Positions 45,163 through 56,200 of a stretch of 64,000 nt of DNA are shown one piece after another. The stretch lies in NCBI GenBank assembly GCA_030686995.1, contig CM060694.1:88960762-89024761 (forward strand), in the 5' to 3' direction. The translations under genes were made by a program, and so were the position numbers. The notes under the pieces were generated by a model. The model saw only the letters and a list, made by a program, of their open reading frames with translations. It did no database searches and was not told the origin of the DNA. This DNA comes from Artemisia argyi (Eukaryota; Streptophyta; Magnoliopsida; Asterales; Asteraceae). Positions within the stretch are counted from its first letter, which is position 1. Every line of letters starts with the position of its first letter.

Positions 45163-48100
45163 CTAAATCTTATATACCCCTGACGGGTCAGCGTTCTGCA
45201 CAATCCATGGATGTTCAAGCAGCTTGTGTAGTGGCAGCCGCTTTGAAGTCTCTCTGACAAGCATCTGCATTGTAAAAAGAATGTTATTAAACAACTCTAG
45301 GCTGCAAATAATACATAGAGCATGGATCATCTTATTCTTTTTTTTAATTGTTTGTAGTCTATGTAAATGTGGATAACCTATTTGACCAATCATGGATTGC
45401 TTTTTGAAGGTGTGTGTTTGTGTGTGTTTCTATTGTGAAAAGCATTATCACCAAAACCAATACCAGTATATTTTACAGAAGATGAGCAAGGTGGCCATTA
45501 TATGCTTTCGCTTTTCTATACATAAAATCAGTACTCTTTATACAGCAGCGGAAGAGGGATGGAGATAGGTGATACCTGACTAATGAGATCCTTTGCAGCA
45601 GCAGAAACTACAGGTTTTGGAGGGAACTTCAAATCTACTTGTAAGATCCTGCACAATAAGTCAACAATGTCAGATATGCGCGTCCTTCTATTAAAATTGA
45701 ACAATAGGGGTAATATTGTAGGTAGCATCACCTTCTGTAAGTATCAGAGTGCTCTACTGCTTCAAACGGAGGTACACCATAGAGAAATTCATAGCACAGG
45801 ATTCCAAGACTCCATATATCCACACTTGCATCATGCTCCACACTCTCCACTACATGATATACAATATAGCAAGATTACACATCTTGAACTCAAAACTAGA
45901 GCATCATTATACTGATTCATAACATTCTTACCCATCTCAGGTGGGAGATAATCAAGTGTGCCACACATTGTCCGCCTGCGATTGAATGTGTGCACAGACC
46001 AGCCAAAATCTGCAATCTTCAATTCACCCTGAAAGAGATTAATCCATGTGTCAGAAGAGCAAACACCTATTGTCTTTCTCAAACAAGGTTTAGAAATTTA
46101 TATATATTACCCGTGCACCAAGCAACAGGTTTTCTGGCTTGATGTCTCTGTGGATAACATGCTTTCCATGGCAGTATATGAGAGCCCTTGCTAATGATGC
46201 AACATACTGTTTGAGTGGATAAAATGTTAAATTATATTAATATGATATCAATCATATACTAAAATATTGTATGTTTTTCATTAGTTATAAAACTTACAGT
46301 AGCAGCACGTTTTTCGTTAAAGTATTTCAATTTCTGCAACTCCTTGTACAGTTCACCCTTTGCAGCATACTCTAGAATCAAGTAAACCCTTTTCTGTACA
46401 AGTTATAAGCTATGTATTAGAAATGTTAAATATTCCCCTAGAAATAACATCAATGTATGAATATAGCGTACCTGATCATAGAAGTAGCCATAAAGTCTTA
46501 GAATATTTGGATGTCTAAGATGACTTTGTATTTCAACTTCACGACGAAGCTGGTGCTCCACTTGAGACTGTTTAAGTTGACTCTTAAATAGCACCTTCAA
46601 TGCCACAACATGATTGCTCTGTTCATAACAAAGATGAATGTTATTCATATAGAAACTTCAATGAATTTGATAATGCAATAAAAGTTGAGAGACAAATAAA
46701 AGGATTAATAAGCTCGACACTGATAAAAAGATAAAGATGACATGTTAGCATAAACTGATACAGCAAGATATAATCTATTGAGCATGGCAATTTGATCTAA
46801 TTTACTTACCCTCTTTTCTCTCGCTATATAAACATGACCGAATTTTCCCCTTCCTAGCGGCTTCCCAATGTCAAAGTCAGCAAGTGTCCACCTCTTCTTC
46901 TCTCCTGCAGCTTCTGCAGAAACCTATAGAAAGCAAAAAAAGACAATCAATCATCACATAAATCATGCATACTGTAACTATTCAAGCAATTTCACATTAA
47001 GCAACATCAAGAAATCTTATTGCGTGTCTCCAAATCTACAGTCTATCTATGTTTATATGAAATATATTAAACATGCAAAGATGCCAAATCCGTTTAAGAA
47101 GCTGGAACCATCATTAGATTACAACTCTGCTAAATATATTACTTGTATAATATTCATCCAGCTTATATCACTCTTCGTCAAATCAACAAAGCGCATATTA
47201 GAAAAGAGAAGAACAGACTTGCTGCAACTAACCAGACCTTTACACACCACTTAAATCGAAAGGACCAAGACTCCTGGAGACATCAATAGCTGTTATTCTG
47301 ACTACCGGTACTAAAACCTTACTCAAGTTCGCAAACTCTACGATTTAGTACATTTTCCAAGACTAATAATCCAACATCTGGAATCCCAATATGTCCACTT
47401 GCAAAAACAATTAAACATTTTCCGCCAGAATGTTTACCCAATATGCCAATCCGATTAGATCAACAAATCCCATATTGATGAAATCAGAAAGATAAAAACG
47501 CTTCAAACAACTATAACTTCCACACACGTTAACTCGAAAGGACAATAAGAATTGTTAATCTGAGTTCCATTGTTCCTAACACCGGCTAGAAACCTTACTC
47601 AAAAGCGCTAACTTATGATCCATTACATTTTTATAAAAATGGTAATCCAACATTTGGAGTCCCAATGAGTAATCTATAAAGATCGACAATATCCACTTGC
47701 AAACTATTCTTATAAAGTTAAAAACCCTACATTTGATATGTAATATCCAAAGCATAGGCCCAATTTTGAGCTGCATATAATTCAAAAAAACAAGGCGGTT
47801 TTCACACAGGCTTAAATAATAGCACCAACTATGTAACATCCAATTTCACATTTTCTCATCATACAAAACTTCACTATTCACCATCGTATCTAACATACAT
47901 TTCCATATACTACTAACTCTAAAGAATCTAAAAATTGTCGTGGTTTAGTTAAATCATTTCACATACACATTGTAAAATGTAACATCAATAATCACAGCTA
48001 TCAGAACATAATAGCAACTAATCATACAATTTCACCTTTACTTCATCATCCACAACTTATTTTACGTTTTACAGTTAAAAATGCAAAACTTATCACGTTT

Positions 48101-48909
48101 TAGTTACATCATTTGCATACAACCGCACAAAAAAGTAGGCATATTACACACATATTGTAAAAAGACTAGTTCAACAACAAAAGATTGTCTAGAGTTCTAG
48201 ACCTAATAACAACTAATCAGCTTCATTTCATCATCCACAACTTTTTCACTTATTACAATAAAAAAAAGCGCGAAAACTTATCCATTTACACATAACTGCA
48301 CGAAAATATTACACACATATCTGACAAACCACATGAATAATCAGAGACTATAGTAAACCTAGTAAATAACTAAACAAAAGTGAAAACTTATCACATTTAA
48401 GTTATATTATTTACACGAAATGTAGGCACATCACAAACTATTTAAACCTAACAACAACTAATCATAAAAATCCGCACAATCAAACATTCTGTTAAAACGA
48501 TCTACATGACTTTTAGAGCCACCGTAATAAACAATAAATAAGCCCTAATATACCAAAGAGTTAGGATCAAATAAGAAGAAAAATTAAAATGAGAAGAAAC
48601 GACAACCACACATTTCAGATGCACCTACAAAAGTAGATGCATCTCCTCTTAAAATTCCCCCTCTTATTATTTAAAATGTGCGGCTAGAAATCCTTCTCAT
48701 TCTCCTCATTTTATACCAAAAACAAAGCGAAAAGTTATCGCGCTTTGGTCGAATCTAATGAAACCTAATAACAATTAGCCCTAATTTACGAAGAACAAAA
48801 AATATTGAAACGAAATTTTCAAATACACAAAATAAAATAACAATTTCGATTTGATTACTGTTATAACCTTTTGTTGTGGTGTTTGTTGAGTCTCCATTGT
48901 GATCGCCAT
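45163..48909 (-). CDS. AUR1/AUR2-like: Aurora kinase (alpha type), 9 exons, 294 aa
   Basis: Mitotic Ser/Thr kinase acting on spindle and cell-plate formation. Exons (minus, 5' to 3'): 48909-48868, 46923-46810, 46618-46472, 46393-46298, 46206-46111, 46028-45932, 45849-45732, 45648-45576, 45264-45163; phases join throughout. Motifs: glycine loop GRGKFGHVY, catalytic Lys in [24 protein letters not shown], activation loop [15 protein letters not shown] with the phosphorylatable Thr, and the C-terminal HPWIVQNA. The short N-terminal extension and 294 residues match plant alpha Auroras. Intron 1 is long (1.94 kb) and contains a tandem duplication. AACGG cores upstream fit G2/M control. Confidence 0.96.
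47170..47705. repeat. Diverged tandem duplication in Aurora intron 1
   Basis: Two blocks offset by roughly 280-300 bp share ATCAACAAA...CATATT, the Thr-free stretch AACTCGAAAGGAC / AATCGAAAGGACC, AAACCTTACTCAA, TAATCCAACAT(C/T)TGGA(A/G)TCCCAAT and TCCACTTGCAAA. Further down (47900-48430) weaker TTATCAC.TTTAGTTA.AT repeats occur. Confidence 0.75.
48268..48275. promoter_or_regulatory. E2F-like site in Aurora intron 1
   Basis: GCGCGAAA, the complement of TTTCGCGC, fits the plant E2F/DP consensus TTTSSCGC. A site in an intron of a cell-cycle gene is suggestive only. Confidence 0.3.
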
Positions 48910-49060
48910 TTTTAGAGATTTTTAGAGAGAGAAAAAAAAATTGATTTTTAGAGAGAGAAAGAGAGGTGTAACGGGAATAATGAAAAGAGGGATTATTATA
49001 TTTGAATTGTAAAAGTTGTTGTTTTACAACGGTCGGATTATTAATTAAACACTTTTTGTT
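48910..49060 (-). promoter_or_regulatory. Aurora promoter region with two AACGG cores
   Basis: AACGG at 48970-48974 and 49028-49032 match the core of the M-phase-specific activator element bound by MYB3R factors, which controls plant G2/M genes including Auroras. An AGAGAGAGAAA pyrimidine-type leader (minus strand TTTCTCTCTCTAAAAATC) precedes the ATG. Confidence 0.45.
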
Positions 49061-49888
49061 TCTTTTTGTTTACATTTTCAATACAAGTTAATTTTTGCTT
49101 TAAAAAATAAATAATAATAATATATCAAAAATACTACTTTAAGAAATGTCAACTTTTTTAATTTTCATTTGTTAAAGATTAAAATAGGTACTCTTTTCTG
49201 AAATAGTGATGACGACTATCATCACTATGCCTATTTACGTGATTTATGGATGTTTATAATGAATCAAATATGAATGACGATATATCATCTATTTAAATAT
49301 ATGAAAATATGCATGGATAATGGATCAACAATATTTTTTTCATTAAATAAACAATGTCAGGTTATAAATGTGTGATTTATACAGGATCAAATGATATCGT
49401 CGATTTTCTAACCAAGTGGTTTCACAGGTTAATAGGTAAAATTTTGATTTCACTCACATACTATAGGTTATATAATAGTTATAAGTCTTTGTTTTTGTTT
49501 GTGGGTATGTCCCTAAGGGATTCTAAAGGCATACTCGTGGTTTTATATCACAGCTTGTTCAACTTAACAATATCGTGGTTTTGGGGGACATAATTAGAGC
49601 TAAATGTGATCAGTTGCACAATTTTTTTTAACTATAGTATAAAGAGAAATTAAAAATAAAATAAATAAATAAACGATTTTCGGTTTAAATGATTGAGTTT
49701 AGTGAGAACTAAGTTCAAATGTTACCTATTGATAGACTAACTAAGCAAGAACTAAAAACAAAATGCATTAGGACAGGGTGCAATTTAAAAACCATAGTAT
49801 TTTTTTCTTTTTTTACTAAAATTAGCAATACAACGTAAAATTCTATCATAGTATTTTTTTTACTAAAATTATTGACGATATTTACACA
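49061..49888. other. Intergenic, nothing recognised
   Basis: AT-rich. A 79-codon plus-strand frame at 49354-49593 has no recognisable motif. Confidence 0.4.
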
Positions 49889-49896
49889 CGTATGAA

Positions 49897-50115
49897 CAGT
49901 GGCGCAGCTTCATAGGGGGGGGGGGGGGGGGGGGGGGGCGGCCGACCCCCCGAAATTTTTTTTGCGATGTAGGGGTATATAGTTTTCGTGTAGAAAAATT
50001 TCGGTATTTTCGGTTTCGCCCCCCCCAATTTAATTCGGTTTCGACCCCCATAGTGTTAGGAAAAAAAAATTTTAGATCCCAACCCCCCACTCGAAAAATC
50101 CAAGCTTCGCCACTG
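49897..50115. mobile_element. hAT-type MITE, 219 bp
   Basis: Terminal inverted repeats of 14 bp with one mismatch (CAGTGGCGCAGCTT and CAGTGGCGAAGCTT), flanked by an 8-bp duplication CGTATGAA at 49889-49896 and 50116-50123, the hAT signature. It encodes nothing. A run of 24 G occupies 49915-49938, and C-rich blocks lie in the other half, so it could fold back. Confidence 0.9.
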
Positions 50116-50123
50116 CGTATGAA

Positions 50124-51028
50124 GGTATCTTGTTAAAGAATAAGATATATATGAGTTATGTAAACAATGATGCAATATTAATATTAGTCATAGATTTTCT
50201 CTTAAAGTTTGAGATTTTATGATCATTCTATTATTTTTCGGTGTTTTGATATTTTAACAAGTTTTACAACCGCGTTGACATCATCCAGTTCTTGAGACAT
50301 GTTGAAGCATCAAAAAGGTCATGTGAGCATATTATTTATAAGAAATTAAAATTATGGTTACGTACCAAAAACTTAAAAACACATACTTTTGATAATTAAA
50401 AAGATAAAACGTTAAGTTGAGGACTTGTATGGTAGGAATGTAGAATGGTATAGTATGTAGTAATGTTTTTTCATAAAACAACTAACACTACAAACCAACA
50501 ATATATATACCAATCTCTAACTTGCATATAAGTTTTACATATGTTGTGAAATCATCCCGTTCTTAAGACATGTTGAACTATCGAACTGGCAATGCAACCA
50601 TGTTATTAATATAAAATTGAGAATAAAGTATAGTACTAGCTGACAGACTTTTGTGTATTAAAAAAATGCTTTTCTTTAATTAAAAAGACAAAATGTTAAG
50701 GACAATGCTTATTTAGTAGACCGGTATGAAATACGATATGAAATTGAGAATAACGTATCGTACAAGTTGACAGACTCTTGTGTAGTCAAAAGAAGGTTTT
50801 GTTAACTCCAAGGGTTGTTAACAGTTAAATTCAGAAATTTGTGTTACGACAATACATGATGTCAAAAAAATGTTCTTTAAAATACGGAGCATGTTTCTAA
50901 CTATACTATTCACTCTTCTAGCAATGTTAGCAAAACGTACGAAACATGTTCCTTTACAAAATCCCAATAATATTAGCATATTCTATGAAAAAGTTTGTTG
51001 TTAACAAAGGCTAATGTTAGCATTTTTG

Positions 51029-51032
<4 letters not shown>
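50124..51032. other. Intergenic, AT-rich, with internal similarity
   Basis: Stretches near 50275-50345 and 50530-50640 resemble each other (TCATCC.GTTCTT.AGACATGTTGAA.CATC, then ATGT.A..ATATTATT.AT). No coding signal is found. Confidence 0.4.

Positions 51033-51094
<62 letters not shown>
51033..51094. repeat. (TA)n microsatellite, about 31 units
   Basis: Uninterrupted TA repeat followed by CCCATAGC. Confidence 0.95.
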
Positions 51095-51096
<2 letters not shown>

Positions 51097-51108
51097 CATA
51101 GCTTTTAA

Positions 51109-51140
51109 CTAGTTGGAAAACCGCGCGTTGTCGCGGGGTG
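51109..51140 (-). mobile_element. Helitron 3' end (minus strand)
   Basis: On the minus strand a CCGCG...CGCGG hairpin (51121-51136) is followed by 8 bases and then CTAG, with T next to it. This is a Helitron 3' terminus, so the element would extend to the right. I could not place a 5' TC end. Confidence 0.5.
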
Positions 51141-51437
51141 TTTTCCGAATAGGGAAAGTGTAATAACGGCCAGCTACTTAACGTCAATTTAGTGACCAAG
51201 GACTAACTTTGCAATGGACGTATAACATGAAGGACCAATCATGTAAACTATGCGAGGACTAAATATGCAACGAACTTTTGAGATGAAGGACCAATTTGGT
51301 ATTGATTTTTAAAGAAAATGTTAAAGATAACGGCCGTTAGCTAACAGCCGTTAAATATCTAACGACCGTTAGTCCCGACCCGCCCAAACCCGCCCCGCCC
51401 CGCCCAAACCCGACCCGGGCTAAATGGTTTCTACAGT

Positions 51438-51559
51438 GTTTTGCATGGGTGGGGTTGCCATAAAGGCTCCCAACAAATGTATATATGTATAATATAATGT
51501 TTTGCATGGGTGGGGTTGCCATAAAGGCTCCCAACAAATGTATATATGTATAATATAAT
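51438..51559. repeat. 61-bp tandem repeat, two copies
   Basis: Units begin GTTTTGCATGGGTGGGGTTG at 51438 and 51499 and appear identical. A poly(T) run follows at about 51576-51602. Confidence 0.92.
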
Positions 51560-51851
51560 ATAATAATGTGATTTTTCTATTTTTTTTTTTTTTTTTTTTT
51601 TTGAACAAAGTCAACTACATCAATTACTACAATTACTACAAGTCAACAACATAAAAACTCTCCTACACCCGAGTATATTACTACTACGTAATAAGAGACT
51701 GTTCTATACTCATTGTTTTAATCTTATCAAGCTATGAAAAAGAAAAATTGATACTACTAAACTTAGACATAGTTGTATAGTACGACAATGCACTTGGAGT
51801 TGTATATCCACTACCAGACTGTTCATCCCCTAGATAATTGCTAAGGAAAAT

Positions 51852-52363
51852 ATGATTGAAAAATATATCATAATTCGAGGGCAAGAAGCTCGTTTATGCT
51901 TTGAAAGTGAATACGAAAAGAAAAATAAGGAAGCTTTGAAAGAAAAATCCGAGGGTCTTTGTATGATGATCAAGGTTGTTCTTGACGACAAGGTGGAAAA
52001 GGTGATTGTTTCGGAACGTGTGGTGGACTGCTAACATGGAAAGAATCAAGAAGGCGCAAGCTTTAAATAGACTCAAATATGGCTGGACAGATGGTTACAT
52101 GTCAAGCGAAGACTATGGAGATCAAACCCGCCCATTATGGAGTAACTTAGGAAAAGAGCAAGTATTTGAAAGACTTGGTGATGTTGTTCGAAACATCATT
52201 GCTTACATCTAGATTCAGTTTGGATGACCCGAATACATTTGGAAACAGGATTCACAACATGCTGAAGCTTAGTTTAAGCATTGACAAGGATGCTGGAGAT
52301 AGTGACATCGACATGCCTACGGGAGATGTTGATGCAGAGAGCAAGATGGAGGAAGTCAATTAA
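51852..52363 (+). pseudogene. HSP90 C-terminal pseudogene fragment
   Basis: Similar to the last quarter of cytosolic HSP90, the ATP-dependent chaperone. Visible pieces are KEALKEKSEGLC and DKVEKVIVSERVVD, then WTANMERI.KAQAL and GYMSS, then KDLVMLFETSLLTS, DDPNTFGNRIH.MLKL and the terminal SKMEEVN (normally MEEVD). The three pieces lie in three frames. About a dozen codons between VVD and WTANMER are missing, and the region before GYMSS-PIM is scrambled. It is not translatable as HSP90. No intron is seen within it; whether it came by retroposition or by element capture is open. Confidence 0.85.
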
Positions 52364-53272
52364 GCGTAGCACCCTTGCTACGTTTGCTTAGTATGTCTTT
52401 TACTTTGATGAGGTATTCATTGAATGGGAATGAAAATTCGACAGCATCTACCTACCCAAACCTAAGGCAAATACGTGAACCAGTATTTAACTTTTACTAG
52501 AATTTCCTTTACCAAACGTGTCTATGATTATGTTGAATCACTTCCGTTGTAGTTGGATTTTAATTTTCTGAAGTTACCATCTTTATAATACTCTTTGGTG
52601 CCTAATTTGTTTTGCTAATATTCATGCCTATTACCGTTATAAGATGTTAAACAATGTGTTCATGTTATTGGTGGCAAAAGAACAACAGAAACCATATATG
52701 TTCTCCTTCAAGTGACTTAAACAAGTAAATCCCTTGATTTTTGATTCTCAGATCTCTTAATAGGTCGTAGCCATAATACGAGGATGTGGTTCATGTCCAC
52801 TCATTTGCACACTTTTCTGTGTTGTTTTGATACACTAGGAAGAAACTGGGAATCTTTTTTTTTTTTTTTTCCCGGAATGCATACGGAGTGACCCGGCTGC
52901 ACCTCTCCCTCCATTTCTAGCAGCTACGAATGCTTCCATGGCACGCAGCGTTCTTTTTTTATTGGCTATATTATATAACAAGAATAGACTAACATACCAC
53001 CCCTAAAAATAAAAAGCATATATGCCTCATATATATTCTATTAACTAACCCCCAACAGATATCTTTTTGGTTGGACCCGTACAGATAACACATATAGAAC
53101 AGAATATCAAATTACCTCGAGTTTATTTATATACTTTTGAGCATTCTTTCACTCAACCTACACTGCAATACATTTTTCATTTTATCTATTGCCACCTATA
53201 CTACAATGAATAGCCCAAAAAACATACTGTGAAAATCAAGATGTTCAAAAATATTCATCTTAATACCTACAA
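52364..53272. other. Intergenic and 3' flank of the glycine-rich gene
   Basis: The left part may continue the HSP90 3' untranslated sequence. A T-rich run is at 52856-52870. The last 200-300 bases before 53273 should hold the 3' untranslated region of the minus-strand gene. No other gene is seen. Confidence 0.4.
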
Positions 53273-56200
53273 CTATGATGAGTGCCAAAACGCCGTAATG
53301 TCATTACTATATAACGATCGATCTTGAATCTCCAAATTTGCGATATGCCAATTTACAAAGTGTGATTGGATGCATTTACACAAAACTAGTGCAACTGGAA
53401 AAATCCACCACTCGCTTTCCTCCCTGCACCAACAAACCAAAACGTTACCCCACCCATTATCAATGTGCCAAGTGGTGACAAAATGGGTAGATCATACGGG
53501 TTGTCTACAAGGTCAAAAGATGTGCGTTTTAAACAGGGGTCAAAACTTGTCAGACTGACCCGCCCAGAATTATTGGCCCATAACCTTTTAATATATCTAA
53601 ATAAGTGATGTTATCATGTGTAGTTGAAGAGGTTGGTTAAAAGTGTTTCTGGCAACATGTTTGACTGTCTATCCAACCAGACTAGGAATATTAAGTTTAA
53701 GGAGCAAGCCTGAATCCATGCATAGGTGTGCGCTCATGTTTATAAAACTATAAAAGACTATTGTTAAGCAGACACACAAGCCATTAGCCACCTAATCAGA
53801 ATGTCTTCTACTGTAACCAGATAAACATAATAATGTACTCACATGGACCAAGGCTGGACGTCTGAAGGTGTTTTACTGGGCTGAGTGGAATAATGAGCGT
53901 AACCACAGATAAAGGCTACCACCTGGCAATAACAAAAAGTAAAAACATATCAGCCAACACCTAACAGGATGCCTATATGTGAACATTTATATCAGCAAGT
54001 TTAGAAGTCGATATAAGTTTGTTACATAAAAACTTACCACATTGACTAAAGACATTATGTTCCACAGAGCATATATACGAGCCAGCCCAGCAGACCGTCT
54101 GGGTCCTTGACTGAACAGAGCATTAATACCAGCAGGAAAAGGAAGCAATATTCCAAGAGGCAAAATGAATAGAACTAAGAACACATGTGCTAAAGAAAAA
54201 GAATATAACTGGAGCAATGTAAGCAAAACAAGACTAAAATCTCCTAATAGTAGCATCGAGATCACCAAACCCACAAGATCCTGCACCAATCATCAATAGA
54301 TTTTGTTCAGTAACTGAACAAGAAGCATGCCAACTACAGGTGACAACTCTGGTCCTTTTGCATATGAATGGGTCAATTTGGGTGTTCATATCTCAAATGG
54401 GTCAAATCAAAAATATTAGCTAAAAGTTCTCCAAACTCTATTTTCAATGCAAACAGCCCCTAAATCGTTTAAATCGACGATTGGATTATTATATTGTAAT
54501 GAAATTGGTTTACAAATATAGCTAATGCTATTATATTAGAAAAAAGTTATATGGACAAAAGTGTTTGTGGGTGAACCAGCCAAACTTCGTAGGCTCCGGC
54601 CCATACTATAAATGACATGTTACAACCCGAACCCCTCCTGACCACCCATTTTACCCAATTGGTTCATCATGTCACCTCTATTGTCTAGACTCTAGTATAA
54701 CATGCAATAAACATGTATAAGTTCGCGCATACACAAGATGGAGGAATTAGAAGTTACCTGGTGACCCAAGGGTTTGGTGTTATGGATTATAAAGGAGAGA
54801 AGAAAAAATATTTCTCTGTTTTCTTTGAGCGTTTTTAAACTGTTGATATCTAATACCCTAGCGTAACTCTGATTCTGTGTCATATTATCATTGGCATTCC
54901 CGTGTATTTGATTTGAAGCCTTTTGTTCTTCAGAATCAATAGTTGGATCTTCTTGAAAGGCGCTATCATTATTGCTGCCGGATAAAAAAAAGTGATATGT
55001 TGGTAACAAGAATATCTGATGAATACAAATGAATAAACCTTGATAACACCAATACCACCAACTATAGCAACCAATAAGCATGATCAGATACTTCGCTTCT
55101 GTTGTTTGAGTTGTAATAAACAGATGTGTGGGTGTTCATAAATTCTGATTATTTAATGATTATTGTATAATGACCAAAATGTGAATTTTGTGACAAAAAA
55201 AAATGACAGTTTTGTGAATTGGGTCTCCAAAATTTGGTTGAAAAAAGAGGAGAGTTATGTTACGTTATTCTAACCTTAAGAAGTTAAAAACAGTTGATAT
55301 GAATCTGATTATGTGAAATTAGTTACCTAAATAATCAGCCAATTAGAAGCAGAATTTGTTTATTCAAATATTAGTGATAATTATTCTGACTTGAAATCGC
55401 AATAATCAAGTAACCGATTACAGAATGCAAATCAGAGCATCCCCAATTCCAACCAATAAGCATTAAGGTTGATAACTCGAGTAGAAATATTTTACCTAGC
55501 CAGTAGTCCCCTTCTAGTAGCTCCATCGATCCTTACAGAAGATACCAAAATTCCATACTGATAATTGTCCCCGCTTGTAGCTTGAAACAAAGCAAGGTCA
55601 ACTCTTACACCGTAATTCTTCAAAGTCGGATTAGCATAAGTTTCCATCCACGTGACAACTGTGCGAAACGTCATCCTAAGTCTACCTCGACGAACCAGCC
55701 GCAGTTGTGCATTTAAACCAGCTACAAAGCGAAACCAAGTAGTAGGAGGAACACACTGAAAATAGCAATATACTGATTAACAGAGGTGCAGCATGAAAGA
55801 CTGAGATAATGCAAAAAGTTGATCTAACTAGGCCAACAGTCTTTTTTTTACGAAGTATGAATATAGGTGAAAATTTCAACCCATTTACAGATTAATGGGT
55901 AGATTCAGGTAATTTTCTAGATATAATCACAAATGTGTAAAATAAAAAGATTTACTATATTTGAAAAGAGGTCAAATTCTATCCTCAAAAGAGGCCAAAT
56001 GTGTTAAACGGGTCGAAAGTAGAAAGGTCCCCAGAAGTGCAATATTATTCTTACAAAGTATGAATAGAGGTGAGGATTTCAACCCATTTACAGATTAACG
56101 GGTATGAAAAGAGGTCAAATGCTATCCTCAAAGTCAGCTATATATTGGAAGAGGTTAAATTTATTATAAGGGTCGAAAGTAGAAGGTCCATCGAACTGCT

